A DNA stretch of 64,000 nt, taken from positions 62,001 to 126,000 of the forward strand of contig NZ_JBFBCI010000010.1 in the NCBI RefSeq assembly GCF_040683095.1. The letters are read 5' to 3'. Each line of letters opens with the position of its first letter. Position 1 is the stretch's first letter. This DNA is from Sphaerisporangium sp040683095. Its GTDB lineage: Bacteria > Actinomycetota > Actinomycetes > Streptosporangiales > Streptosporangiaceae. Shown here one piece after another: positions 24,843 to 36,104 of this stretch. The notes below the pieces were generated by a model. The model was not told where the DNA came from. It was given only the letters and a program-made list of their open reading frames with translations, and did no database searches. A program made the position numbers and the translations under genes.

Positions 24843-24885
24843 TCCTGGGCTCGAACCAGTGAGCCCTCGCTTTCTAAGGCGAGTG
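24843..24885 (-). other. tRNA-like 3' half (possible tRNA relic)
   Basis: On the minus strand a perfect 5-bp stem (CTCGC/GCGAG) encloses an 8-nt loop containing TTAGAAA, followed by a T-arm-like hairpin with TTCGAGC in the loop and four of five stem pairs. No matching 5' half or acceptor strand is present. It resembles the 3' part of a tRNA that has been lost or cut by integration. Confidence 0.3.
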
Positions 24886-24915
24886 CTCGCTGGCCGGAGC
24901 CGGGCTTGGTGGATT

Positions 24916-27027
<2,112 letters not shown>

Positions 27028-27035
27028 ACCTCCAT

Positions 27036-27041
27036 AACCTA
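27036..27041 (-). promoter_or_regulatory. -10 box TAGGTT of uvrB
   Basis: TAGGTT is separated from the GTG start at 27027 by 8 nt. Confidence 0.45.
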
Positions 27042-27231
27042 CGCCGAGCCACCGACATTTCCGGGGTGCTCGCCGGACCGTCCCGGCCGGTCCCCCGCGC
27101 GGGCGCGCCCGGCGCGGCGGGACACCCGTCAACACTGGCTATCCCATGCGCTGCTGGTTCAACTTTGACCATGTCGTTACCATGACGGCGGGGCTGACTA
27201 TCGTCGAGGCGGGGCGGGCGCTGTGGGGCGC

Positions 27232-28285
27232 ATGGGGAAGTTCGTGGCATGGCTGGGCAAGAACGCCGACGGCGTCATCGCCCTCCTGCTGGCCGCGTTC
27301 ATCGCCTTCCTCGGCACGCGACGATCCTGGCGGCGTGCTGGCACCGCCAGCGGTTCAGCCTGCTGGACATCGACCTCGGGCTGTCGTCCACGATGACGTC
27401 CGCTGGGACCTGTCGGCGGACTTCGTCATCATCACCGTCGAGGACCCGAAAGTCCCGCGGGCCTTCGCCGCTGGGCGCGCGACCGTCCCACCCTTTCCCC
27501 GCCCCAGGAGCTCTCCTACGACCGGCGCACGGCCCGGGGGACGTTCCCTCCGGCCGCCGCCCCTCAGGCCGCGCTGGACCCGCTGGAGGCCCCGCCGGAC
27601 ACCGGCGGCGAGCACGCCCGCGAGGCCGACCCCGCCGGCCCGCTGCTCGGCAGGATCGCCGAGGTGTGCGAGACGCGCAGCGATCGGGCGCGCATCCGCA
27701 AGGTGCAAGGCGACCCGCCACACCTGCTCGTCACCCTCGCCGAGGACGGTTTCGTCCGCCAGCAGCTCATCGGGGCCCACGCCGGGCCGCTGACCGGCGA
27801 GGACGTCACGTCCTTCCTGCGGCACGTCCACGCGGCGGGGCTGGAGCACGGCTCCGAGCTGGTGTACCAAGGGCCGGCCCCCTCCCGGCAGGTCCGCGAC
27901 GACGCGCTGCGCCTCGGCGTGCGCCTGCGCAGCTTCACCGAGTTCCAGGGGCTGCTCGACCTGTCCGAGCACGTCGCCGAGCAGAGCGGACGACCGCCGC
28001 TACCCGCCGGCGCTGTACGTCCCGCAGCGGTTCCGCGAGGTCGACCGCGCGGTGGCGGGGGTGCGCGACGACCTCGCCGGCGAGCTGATGCGGCTGCTGG
28101 CGGCCGACCACGGCCGGTTCGTGCTGCTCCTCGGCGACTTCGGGCGCGGCAAGACGTTCGCGCTGGGCGAGGTGGCGCGCAGGATCCCCTCCGAACTCCC
28201 CCACCTGACGCCGATCTTCATCGAGCCGCGAAGGCCGCCCGCAGTCCCGAGCCCGGTCCGAGCCGTGAGCCCGCCCGAGCCGTGA
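27232..28285 (+). pseudogene. Truncated, multiply frameshifted STAND/NACHT-type ATPase
   Basis: Pieces of one large protein are spread over three frames. ATG 27232 gives a membrane-like MGKFVAWLGKNADGVIALLL. Another frame gives WDLSADFVIITVEDPKVP. A long middle part in frame 1 (about 27480-28005) includes PHLLVTLAEDGFVRQQLIGA and then VRLRSFTEFQGLLDL, which looks like a PD-(D/E)XK/Mrr-like domain (tentative). From about 28005 frame 2 gives YPPALYVPQRFREVDRAV and the P-loop LLLGDFGRGKTFALGEVARR. Sequence similarity stops just after HLTPIFIE, where intact relatives continue with Walker B, NACHT helical modules and often C-terminal repeats. Thus at least three frameshifts plus loss of the 3' end. 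Relatives are signalling or antiphage ATPases. Confidence 0.75.
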
Positions 28286-28362
28286 GCCCATCCGGCGTCC
28301 GTCCGGCCTCCATCTGGTGTCGGTCGGGCCTCCGTCCGGCCTCCGTCCGGTACGGCCCGGCG

Positions 28363-28968
28363 TCAGGCGGGGCGGTCGCGGCGGGCCTGGAGGTCCTCCC
28401 ACACCTCGGCGACGCGCGCGTCCAGATCGCCGAGGCCGCCCTCGTTCACCACGACGATGTCGGCGATCTTGAGCCGGTCCTCCCGGGAGGCCTGGGCCCT
28501 GATCCGCGCCAGGGCGTCCTCCCGCGCCATGCCGCGCAGCGACACCAGGCGCTCCAGGCGCACCTCGTCGGGGGCGTCCACCACGATCACCAGGTCGTAC
28601 ATCGGCGCCAGGCCGTTCTCGGCGAGCAGCGGCACGTCGTACACCACGACGGCGTCCGCCGGGGCCCGCCGTTGCAGCTCGGCCATGCGCTCCCCCACCC
28701 TCGGGTGGACGATCGCGTTGAGCCGCTTGAGCTTCTCGGGGTCGGGGAACACGATCTGGCCGAGTTTCTCCCGGTTGAGCGTGCCGTCCTCGCGCAGCAC
28801 ACCCGGGCCGAACTCCTCGACGACGAGGGCCAGGCCGCTCGTGCCCGGCTCGACGACCTCCCGCGCGATCTTGTCGGCGTCGATGACCACCGCGCCGTGG
28901 CCGGCCAGGCGCCGGGACACCTCGCTCTTCCCCGATCCGATCCCGCCCGTGAGCCCGATCTTCAGCAT
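28363..28968 (-). CDS. coaE: Dephospho-CoA kinase
   Basis: CoaE phosphorylates the ribose 3'-hydroxyl of dephospho-CoA in the last step of coenzyme A synthesis. The 201-residue protein opens MLKIGLTGGIGSGKSEVSRR (P-loop), has the DADKIAREVVEPG substrate segment, the VVYDVPLLAENGL motif and the LERLVSLRGMAREDA lid helix. The ATG at 28968 is chosen over the upstream frame start (28986) by family alignment and by a TACCCT -10 box. It is shorter than mycobacterial CoaE, which carries a C-terminal UPF0157 domain. Confidence 0.95.
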   Translation of the reverse strand: MLKIGLTGGIGSGKSEVSRRLAGHGAVVIDADKIAREVVEPGTSGLALVVEEFGPGVLREDGTLNREKLGQIVFPDPEKLKRLNAIVHPRVGERMAELQRRAPADAVVVYDVPLLAENGLAPMYDLVIVVDAPDEVRLERLVSLRGMAREDALARIRAQASREDRLKIADIVVVNEGGLGDLDARVAEVWEDLQARRDRPA

Positions 28969-28975
28969 GCACGGA

Positions 28976-28981
28976 AGGGTA
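28976..28981 (-). promoter_or_regulatory. -10 box TACCCT of coaE
   Basis: TACCCT lies 7 nt before the ATG at 28968; no ribosome binding site is visible. Confidence 0.45.
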
Positions 28982-29017
28982 GCCAACGCGGGTGGCCGGG
29001 GCCTCCCCGAGGTGCCG

Positions 29018-29488
29018 TCAGGCGGGCTTCCTCATGTGGACCAGGGTGAGGTGCTCGTGGACGCGCTCGCGCCGCGTCTCCCGGTAGCCGAGGCGGCGGT
29101 ACAGCCGCAGGTTGCCCTCCGAGAGGTGGCCGGTGAACAGGCCGAACGCCTCGGCCTCCGCGCCGAGCTCGCGCTCGATCTCGCCCATCAGCGCCGTCCC
29201 GAGGCCCCGGCCCTGGTGGTCGGGGGCGACCACCAGCCGCCCGATGACGCCGGTGCGGTCGGCGAGCCGCCCGCGCACCGCGCCGACGATGCGGTCGCCT
29301 CCGAGGGCTCCTCCGAGGGCCTTCAGGACGGTCGAGGAGCCGATCGTCGAGCGCATCTGATCCAGCGACTCCACCAGCGGCGCGATGAACGGGTCGCCGT
29401 AGAGCTGGGCCTCGGTCACATAGGCGGCGCGCTGGAGGGTGAGGATCTCTCCGGCGTCCTCGGGCAGGGCCCGCTCGATCCGCGTCAC
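29018..29488 (-). CDS. GNAT-family N-acetyltransferase
   Basis: The 156-residue protein has the GNAT fold: an N-terminal helix (EDAGEILTLQRAAYVTEAQ), a central sheet, and the acetyl-CoA loop RLVVAPDHQGRGLGTALMGE with the Q-x-x-G-x-G/A motif (QGRGLG). The final strand-helix reads LSEGNLRLYRRLGYRE. The substrate is not identifiable. It lies between coaE and the rpsA terminator on the same strand, but its GTG has its own TAAAGT box 7 nt upstream. Confidence 0.9.
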   Translation of the reverse strand: MTRIERALPEDAGEILTLQRAAYVTEAQLYGDPFIAPLVESLDQMRSTIGSSTVLKALGGALGGDRIVGAVRGRLADRTGVIGRLVVAPDHQGRGLGTALMGEIERELGAEAEAFGLFTGHLSEGNLRLYRRLGYRETRRERVHEHLTLVHMRKPA

Positions 29489-29495
29489 CCGCCCA

Positions 29496-29501
29496 ACTTT
29501 A
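29496..29501 (-). promoter_or_regulatory. -10 box TAAAGT of the GNAT gene
   Basis: TAAAGT lies 7 nt before the GTG at 29488, pointing to a leaderless transcript separate from rpsA. Confidence 0.45.
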
Positions 29502-29515
29502 GGGCGGAAACGGGG

Positions 29516-29548
29516 AAGGGCCCCACCGGATCGATCGGTGGAGCCCTT
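29516..29548 (-). terminator. rpsA terminator
   Basis: A near-perfect stem (arms 29516-29528 and 29536-29548, with an AAGGGC/GCCCTT base) lies 20 nt past the rpsA stop and is followed on the minus strand by CCCCGTTT. Confidence 0.75.
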
Positions 29549-29568
29549 CTCGTGGTGCTGTCGGAGCG

Positions 29569-31047
29569 TCAGCTCTGGCCGCCCGCGAGCTTCTCGCGGA
29601 GCGCCGCCAGGGCCTCGTCGGATGCCAGGGCGCCCGCGGCCGGGGCCGAGCCGCCACCGCTCGACGCCGGAGCCGTCTCACCGGAGTAGGTGGACGCGCC
29701 GGCCGCCTGAGCCTCTTCCTGACGGGCCTTCTCGACCTGCGACTTGTGGGCCTCGAAGCGGGTCTGGGCCTCGGCGTACTGCCGCTCCCACTCCTCGCGC
29801 TGCTTCTCGAAGCCTTCCAGCCACTCGCCGGTCTCGGGGTCGAAGCCGTCGGGGTAGATGTAGTTGCCCTGATCGTCGTACGTCGCCGCCATGCCGTAGA
29901 GCGTGGGGTCGAACTCGACGTCGGCACCGATCGCGCCCTCGTTCGCCTGCTTCAGCGACAGGGAGATGCGACGGCGGTCGAGGTCGATGTCGATGATCTT
30001 GACGAAGATCTCGTCGCCGACCTGGACGACCTGCTCGGGGATCTCGACGTGGCGCTCGGCCAGCTCGGAGATGTGGACCAGGCCCTCGATGCCCTCCTCG
30101 ACGCGGACGAACGCACCGAACGGCACCAGCTTGGTGACCCGGCCGGGGACGACCTGGCCGATCTGGTGCGTGCGGGCGAACTGCTGCCAGGGGTCCTCCT
30201 GCGTCGCCTTGAGCGACAGGGAGACCCGCTCGCGCTCCATGTCGACGTCGAGCACCTCGACGGTGACCTCCTGGCCGACCTCGACGACCTCGGAGGGGTG
30301 GTCGATGTGCTTCCAGGAGAGCTCGGAGACGTGGACCAGACCGTCCACACCACCGAGGTCGACGAAGGCGCCGAAGTTGACGATCGAAGAGACGACGCCC
30401 TTGCGGACCTGCCCCTTCTGGAGGGTGTTGAGGAAGGTCTGGCGGACCTCGGACTGGGTCTGCTCCAGCCAGGCGCGGCGGGACAAGACCACGTTGTTGC
30501 GGTTCTTGTCCAGCTCTATGATCTTCGCCTCGAGCTCGCGCCCGACATACGGCTGCAGGTCGCGGACCCGCCGCATCTCCACCAGAGATGCCGGGAGGAA
30601 GCCGCGCAGGCCGATGTCCAGGATGAGACCACCCTTGACGACCTCGATGACCGTGCCGGTGACGATGCCGTCCTCGTCCTTGATCTTCTCGATCGTGCCC
30701 CAGGCGCGCTCGTACTGGGCGCGCTTCTTGGACAGGATGAGACGGCCTTCCTTGTCCTCCTTCTGGAGAACAAGCGCCTCGACGTGTTCCCCGACCTCGA
30801 CGACCTCGGCCGGGTCGACATCGTGCTTGATCGAGAGCTCACGCGAGGGGATGACGCCCTCGGTCTTGTAGCCGATGTCGAGCAAGACCTCGTCTCGATC
30901 GACCTTGACGACGGTGCCTTCGACGATGTCGCCGTCGTTGAAGTACTTGATGGTCTCGTCGATCGCGGCGAGGAAGGCCTCCTCGGAACCGATGTCGTTG
31001 ACCGCTACCTGCGGGGTGTTCGAGGTGGCCTCGGTGCTGCTCGTCAT
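29569..31047 (-). CDS. rpsA: 30S ribosomal protein S1
   Basis: The 492-residue protein has four S1 (OB-fold) RNA-binding repeats. The first begins near residue 37 (GDIVEGTVVKVDRDEVLLDI), and the later ones are marked by KGVVSSIVNFGAFVDLGG and PGRVTKLVPFGAFVRVEEG. The C-terminal 120 residues are acidic and Ala-rich without a repeat. The ATG at 31047 (MTSSTEAT) has a GGAG at 11-nt distance; an open frame extends much further upstream but lacks a start signal. Four repeats rather than six is normal for actinobacterial S1. Confidence 0.96.
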   Translation of the reverse strand: MTSSTEATSNTPQVAVNDIGSEEAFLAAIDETIKYFNDGDIVEGTVVKVDRDEVLLDIGYKTEGVIPSRELSIKHDVDPAEVVEVGEHVEALVLQKEDKEGRLILSKKRAQYERAWGTIEKIKDEDGIVTGTVIEVVKGGLILDIGLRGFLPASLVEMRRVRDLQPYVGRELEAKIIELDKNRNNVVLSRRAWLEQTQSEVRQTFLNTLQKGQVRKGVVSSIVNFGAFVDLGGVDGLVHVSELSWKHIDHPSEVVEVGQEVTVEVLDVDMERERVSLSLKATQEDPWQQFARTHQIGQVVPGRVTKLVPFGAFVRVEEGIEGLVHISELAERHVEIPEQVVQVGDEIFVKIIDIDLDRRRISLSLKQANEGAIGADVEFDPTLYGMAATYDDQGNYIYPDGFDPETGEWLEGFEKQREEWERQYAEAQTRFEAHKSQVEKARQEEAQAAGASTYSGETAPASSGGGSAPAAGALASDEALAALREKLAGGQS

Positions 31048-31264
31048 GTGTGGAATTGCTCCGAACGCGGACAGGTGTCGATGTGGCGGACGCGCGGCAG
31101 GCCCTTCATCGTTCAAGCCGAGGATGGTCGGATGACCCGTGGTCGACATGACCGAGCGCGAGCCCGCTCCGTCCGAGGCACGCGAGCCCACAGCGCAGCG
31201 ATCAGCATATGAGAGTACGCGGGCGTGGTCAATCTGGCGCCCACCCGCACAACCCCGTCAACCC

Positions 31265-32353
31265 CTAGTAAGCGATCGCCACCCCGCGGAGCTTTGCCTG
31301 GATCTTACCCTGAAATCGACGGGGCATGGAGACATGTGTGAGATCGCCGTCCGAGGTGTAACGCCTGCCCGGATGCTTGTCGAGCCACCCGAGCCAGTAC
31401 TCGGAGCACCACTTGCGGCACTCCCCCTTTTTACCGTTGGACTGGATTCTCGGGATGTTATAGGGGTCGTAGTCCTTCGCGTACGGCGAAATCGCGGGTT
31501 GGGCCCCGGCGAGGAAGACCGCGTCGAAGTCGTACTTCGTGCCGTCCCACTTCCCCTCGCGCGCACCCGAGCGCTTCTTCGGCCGACTGCCGTAGGGCAG
31601 GGCGAAGGTCGGCGTGCGGGGGGCTCCCAGGGAGTCCAGCAGCCGCTGCTGGCGGACGATCGCCTCGCTCACCTTCTTGGCGGTCAGCCGGTGAAGATCG
31701 GGGTGGGAGTGGGTGTGGTTGCCCACCTCGAAGCCGTGCGCCACCAGCCACTGGACGGCCGCCGCCTGGCGCGCGTGGTCGCGCAGGCCGAAGGGGTCCC
31801 TGTTGATCCAGAAGGTGGCCACCGGCCGGAAGCCGGGGAACTTCTCCGCGACGTCGAAGATGATCCGCACGGCGGTGCCCGGCTTGGGCCGGCCGTCGGA
31901 GCCGAGGGCGAAGTGCGAGGGGTGGCCGTCGTCGAAGGTGAGCACCACCGGGTGCGCGCCCGCCGGGACGTCGATGGCGCCCTCGGCGAACTCCGCCGCG
32001 GTGATCGGCACGTAGCCGCTCCGGGCGAGTCTCTCCAGCTCGTGCCGCAACTGGTCGGGTGTGCGGTCGATCGAGGCGAGCCGCTTCTTCAGGATGCGGT
32101 GGTACATGAGCACCGGGATCATGCCGAGCTCGTTGGCCCGGGCTTGGCGCGCCGACTCGGGGGTCGCCGGCGGCGGGGCGGACGGGGATGGGGACGGGGC
32201 GGGCGAAGCGGCGGGCCCGGCGAGGTCGGTGGCCGGGGCGTCGCCGTCGTCGCCTCCCAGGGGGTACACCAGCAGCAGCACCACGGCGGCGACGATCACG
32301 ACGCCAACGTTCACGATGGCGATGACGGGTGTCAGGCCGGGCGTGGGGCGCAC
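31265..32353 (-). CDS. Membrane-anchored polysaccharide deacetylase (NodB domain)
   Basis: The 362-residue protein has one N-terminal membrane anchor (residues 9-30), a Ser/Pro linker of about 40 residues, and a NodB-fold deacetylase domain. Metal-site motifs are visible: TFDDG near residue 138 and HTHSHPD near residue 215, together with the FALPYGS motif. It would remove N- or O-acetyl groups from cell wall polymers outside the membrane. The C-terminal part has two cysteines (ECRKWCSEYW). The GTG at 32353 follows GGAG by seven nt. It is followed by the rpsA upstream region. Confidence 0.9.
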   Translation of the reverse strand: MRPTPGLTPVIAIVNVGVVIVAAVVLLLVYPLGGDDGDAPATDLAGPAASPAPSPSPSAPPPATPESARQARANELGMIPVLMYHRILKKRLASIDRTPDQLRHELERLARSGYVPITAAEFAEGAIDVPAGAHPVVLTFDDGHPSHFALGSDGRPKPGTAVRIIFDVAEKFPGFRPVATFWINRDPFGLRDHARQAAAVQWLVAHGFEVGNHTHSHPDLHRLTAKKVSEAIVRQQRLLDSLGAPRTPTFALPYGSRPKKRSGAREGKWDGTKYDFDAVFLAGAQPAISPYAKDYDPYNIPRIQSNGKKGECRKWCSEYWLGWLDKHPGRRYTSDGDLTHVSMPRRFQGKIQAKLRGVAIAY

Positions 32354-32450
32354 TAGTTATCTCCAGGATCGGCGGCAGGTCGTTTTTCTGCCAGGACAGC
32401 ACGTTCGGCCTCGTCTGGAGCCAGCGTACACGTCTAGCATGTGTTGAAAT

Positions 32451-33257
32451 TTGACCGTGAACTGGAGTCTGCGCGCCTGTGGCCGGCACGGCCACGTAAC
32501 CTATGCCCCGGCCGAGGAGGCGCTTCGCGAGCGTCTGAGGGCCGAGACGGCGCTCGGGGAGGCGTGGCGGTGCCTGCGGTGCGGCGACTTCACCCTGGGC
32601 GCGCCGCACGGCTCGGGGCCGGCCGCCGACGCCCCCATCGTCCTGCGCGGCAAGGCGCTGCGCGACGCGACCATCCTGCGCGTGCTGGCGGTGTTCCGCT
32701 GGGGCAAGGGGCTGCTCGTGCTGGCGGCGGCGTTCGGCGTCTGGCGCTTCCGCGCCCACCACGACGCCATCAACCTGGCGTTCAACGAGGACCTGCCGCT
32801 GCTGCAACCGCTCGCCGACAAGATCGGGTGGAACCTGGAGGAGTCGGGCGTGGTGCACACGCTGCGCACGGTGCTGGCCGCCGAGACCCGGACGCTGACG
32901 TGGATCGTCACCGGCCTGCTGGTGTTCGGGGCGCTGCTGATGGCCGAGGGCTTCGGCCTGTGGCTGCTGAAGCGCTGGGGCGAGTACTTCGCCGTGGTGG
33001 CGACGTCGCTGTTCGTCCCGATCGAGATCTACGAGATCGTCGAGAAGGTCACCTGGCTGAGGATCGTCGTCCTGATGATCAACCTGGCGGCGGTGGCGTA
33101 CATCCTGCTGACGAAACGCCTGTTCGGCCTGCGGGGCGGGCACGCCGCGCACGAGGCCGAGCGCCACGAGACGAGCCTGCTGGAGGTGGAGACCGCCGCT
33201 CTGAACCAGACGATCAGCGGCCGCCACTCCCCCGTCCTGTCATCCCCGGCGGACTGA
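32451..33257 (+). CDS. DUF2127 membrane protein with N-terminal zinc-ribbon-like segment
   Basis: The 268-residue protein has a cysteine-containing N-terminus (SLRACGRHGHVTYAP and WRCLRCGDFTLG, a possible zinc site). Four hydrophobic segments follow, with the DUF2127 signature LKRWGEYFAVVATSLFVPIE and the later IYEIVEKVTWLRIVVLMINL. The C-terminal 45 residues are polar. A TTG at 32451 and a GTG at 32457 are both possible; a TAGCAT box at 32435-32440 supports a short leader. It is divergent from the deacetylase. Function unknown. Confidence 0.85.
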   Translation: MTVNWSLRACGRHGHVTYAPAEEALRERLRAETALGEAWRCLRCGDFTLGAPHGSGPAADAPIVLRGKALRDATILRVLAVFRWGKGLLVLAAAFGVWRFRAHHDAINLAFNEDLPLLQPLADKIGWNLEESGVVHTLRTVLAAETRTLTWIVTGLLVFGALLMAEGFGLWLLKRWGEYFAVVATSLFVPIEIYEIVEKVTWLRIVVLMINLAAVAYILLTKRLFGLRGGHAAHEAERHETSLLEVETAALNQTISGRHSPVLSSPAD

Positions 33258-33339
33258 CCCGCCGCCGGCGTCGCGCGCCCGCCCGTGGAGCCGCCGCCCC
33301 CGGGACCCGGGCCGGCCGTGGCGACCCGGGCCGCGCGGG

Positions 33340-36042
33340 TCAGTGGCCGGCGTCCTGCCAGGTGCGGCCGACGCCCACCGAGACGTCCAGCGGGACGCGC
33401 AGCTCGTACGCCGCGCACATCTGGGACACGACCAGCTCACGCAGCACCTCCAGCTCGCCCGGCGCCACCTCGAAGACGAGTTCGTCGTGGACCTGCAGCA
33501 GCATGCGTGAGCGCAGCCCGCCCTCGTGCAGGGCCCGCTGGACGTTCAGCATGGCGACCTTGATGATGTCGGCGGCCGACCCCTGGATCGGGGCGTTGAG
33601 CGCCATGCGCTCGGCCATCTCGCGGCGCTGCCGGTTGTCGCTGGTGAGGTCGGGCAGGTAGCGACGGCGGCCGAGGATGGTCTCGGTGTAGCCGTCGTGG
33701 CGGGCCTGCGCGACGATCGCCTCCAGGTAGTCGCGGACGCCGCCGAACTCCTCGAAGTACTCGTTCTTGAGCGCGCGGGCCTCGGCGACCGGGATGTTGA
33801 GCTGGCCGGACAGCCCGAAGTCGGACAGGCCGTACGCCAGGCCGTAGTTCATCGCCTTGATGCGGGCGCGCAACTCGCCGCCGACCTGCTCCGGCGGGAT
33901 GTCGAACACCCGCGAGGCGGTGGCCTGGTGGAAGTCGTGCCCCGACTCGAACGCGGCGATCAGCGCCGCGTCGCCCGACAGGTGCGCCATGATCCGCAGC
34001 TCGATCTGGCTGTAGTCGGCGGTGAGCAGGCTCTCGTACCCCTCCCCCACGATGAAGCCCTGGCGGATGCGCCGCCCCTCGGCCGTGCGGATGGGGATGT
34101 TCTGCAGGTTGGGCTTCTCCGACGACAGACGCCCGGTGGCCGCGATGATCTGGTTGTAGGTGGTGTGGATGCGCCCGTCGTCGGCGACCTCTTTGATCAG
34201 GCCCTCGACGGTGACGCGGAGCTTGGTCTGGTCGCGGTGGCGCAGCAGGATGGTGGGCAGCTCGTTGTCGGTCTGGGTGGCGAGCGTCGCCAGCGCGTCC
34301 GCGTCGGTCGTGTAGCCGGTCTTGATCTTCTTCGTCTTCGGCAGGCCGAGCTTGACGAACAGGATCTCCTGGAGCTGCTTGGGCGAGCCGAGGTTGAACT
34401 GCTCGCCGACCACCCGGTGGGCCTCCTCGACGGCCTGCTTGACGGCGGCGCCGAACTCGGCCTCGAGCCCGGTGAAGTAGGCGTGGTCGGCGGCGATGCC
34501 GGCGCGCTCCAACTCGGCGAGCACGCGCACGAGCGGCAGCTCGACCTCGCGCATCAGCCGGATGCCGCCCCGGGGCTCCAGGTGCGCCTCCAGCGCGTCG
34601 GCGAGCTCCTGGACGGCCTGGGCGCGGACGCCGAGCTCCTGGCCGGCGTTCTCCTCGGGGTCGTCGAACAGGGCGGCCTGGCCGCCGGTGTCCGCCTCGG
34701 CGCGCAGCTCGCGGTGCAGGTAGCGCAGGACGAGATCGTCCAGGGGGAAGGAGCGCTGGCCGGGCATGGCGAGGTAGGCCGCCAGGGCGGTGTCGCACGT
34801 CAGGCCGCGCATGTCGAACCCCTGGGCCCACAGGGCGAGCAGGGGGCCCTTGGCGTCGTGCAGGGCCTTCGGGGCGGACTCGTCGTCGAGCCACCGCCCG
34901 AGGGCGGCCTCGTCGGCGGGGGTCAGCTCGGTGAGATCGATGTAGGCCGCACGGCGGTGCCCCTCGGAGTCGGCGGGGGCCGCGACCGCCAGGCCGTCCA
35001 GCCTGCCGGTGCCGCTGCCGTAGGCGCCCTTGACGGCGATGCCGGCCCGGCCCTGCGGCATCTCGGCCAGCCAGGCCTCGACCTCGCCGGGGCCGAGCGT
35101 CACGACCTCGACGTCGAAGCCTTCCTCGGCCTCGGGCTCGGCGGTGCCGATGCTCTGGTAGAGCCGGTCGCGCAGGACCCGGAACTGCAGGGTGTCGAAG
35201 AGCTTGTGGATCTCGTCGCGGTCCCACTGGCCCATCTTCAGGCCCTCGACGTCGGCCTCCAGCGGGACGTCGCGCCGCAGCTCGGTGAGCTGGCGGTTGT
35301 GGATGACCTGGCCGAGGTGCTCGCGCAGCTTGTCGCCGACCTTGCCCTTGACCTCGTCGACGCGGTCGACCAGCTCGGTGAGCGAGCCGAACTCCTGGAT
35401 CCACTTGGTGGCGGTCTTCTCGCCCACGCTGGGGATGCTCGGCAGGTTGTCGCTCGGGTCGCCGCGCAGCGCCGCGAAGTCGGGATACTGCCGCGGGGTC
35501 AGGCCGTACTTCTCGGTGACGGCGGCGGGGTCGAAGCGGGTCATGTCGCTGATGCCGCGGCGGGTCATCAGCAGCGTGACGCGGTCGTCGACGAGCTGGA
35601 GGGCGTCGCGGTCGCCGGTGACGATCAGGACGTTCATGCCCTGCTCGGACGCGCGGTGGGCGAGCGTGGCGATCAGGTCGTCGGCCTCGTAGCCGGCGAG
35701 CGAGAGATAGGGGATGCGCAGCGCGTCGAGCACCTCGAAGATCAGGCTCACCTGGCCGCGGAAGTCCTCCGGGGTCTCCTGGCGGTTGGCCTTGTAGTGC
35801 TCGTACGCCTCGTGCCGGAAGGTGGGCTCCGACCGGTCGAAGCACACGACGACGTGGGTGGGCTTCTCGTCGCGCAGGACGTTGATGAGCATCGAGGTGA
35901 AGCCGTACACCGCCTCGGTGTGCTGGCCCTCGGTCGTCATCAGGTTGGCTTCCTTGAGCGCGTAGAACGCCCGGTACGCCAGTGAATGCCCGTCGAGCAG
36001 GAGCAGGCAGGGACGTGTGGGGGTCGGTTCCTTCTTCGGCAC
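33340..36042 (-). CDS. polA: DNA polymerase I
   Basis: PolA fills gaps and removes primers during replication and repair. The 900-residue protein has an N-terminal 5'-3' exonuclease (LLLLDGHSLAYRAFYALKEA; GYEADDLIATLA; DNLPSIPSVGEKTA). It has a middle exonuclease-like domain in which the metal-binding DxE residues are not found, as usual in actinobacteria. It ends in a polymerase domain with motif A (DYSQIELRIMAHLSGD), motif B (RARIKAMNYGLAYGLS) and motif C (QVHDEL). The GTG at 36042 has a TAGGCT box 6 nt upstream and no ribosome binding site. It is divergent from the thioesterase gene. Confidence 0.97.
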   Translation of the reverse strand: MPKKEPTPTRPCLLLLDGHSLAYRAFYALKEANLMTTEGQHTEAVYGFTSMLINVLRDEKPTHVVVCFDRSEPTFRHEAYEHYKANRQETPEDFRGQVSLIFEVLDALRIPYLSLAGYEADDLIATLAHRASEQGMNVLIVTGDRDALQLVDDRVTLLMTRRGISDMTRFDPAAVTEKYGLTPRQYPDFAALRGDPSDNLPSIPSVGEKTATKWIQEFGSLTELVDRVDEVKGKVGDKLREHLGQVIHNRQLTELRRDVPLEADVEGLKMGQWDRDEIHKLFDTLQFRVLRDRLYQSIGTAEPEAEEGFDVEVVTLGPGEVEAWLAEMPQGRAGIAVKGAYGSGTGRLDGLAVAAPADSEGHRRAAYIDLTELTPADEAALGRWLDDESAPKALHDAKGPLLALWAQGFDMRGLTCDTALAAYLAMPGQRSFPLDDLVLRYLHRELRAEADTGGQAALFDDPEENAGQELGVRAQAVQELADALEAHLEPRGGIRLMREVELPLVRVLAELERAGIAADHAYFTGLEAEFGAAVKQAVEEAHRVVGEQFNLGSPKQLQEILFVKLGLPKTKKIKTGYTTDADALATLATQTDNELPTILLRHRDQTKLRVTVEGLIKEVADDGRIHTTYNQIIAATGRLSSEKPNLQNIPIRTAEGRRIRQGFIVGEGYESLLTADYSQIELRIMAHLSGDAALIAAFESGHDFHQATASRVFDIPPEQVGGELRARIKAMNYGLAYGLSDFGLSGQLNIPVAEARALKNEYFEEFGGVRDYLEAIVAQARHDGYTETILGRRRYLPDLTSDNRQRREMAERMALNAPIQGSAADIIKVAMLNVQRALHEGGLRSRMLLQVHDELVFEVAPGELEVLRELVVSQMCAAYELRVPLDVSVGVGRTWQDAGH

Positions 36043-36048
36043 ACCCGC

Positions 36049-36054
36049 AGCCTA
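36049..36054 (-). promoter_or_regulatory. -10 box TAGGCT of polA
   Basis: TAGGCT is 6 nt before the GTG at 36042, so transcription would begin at the start codon. Confidence 0.45.
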
Positions 36055-36104
36055 GTCTCCATGTACGACAGAACACCCCTCGATGTGCGACTGGAGGGCT
36101 TGCC

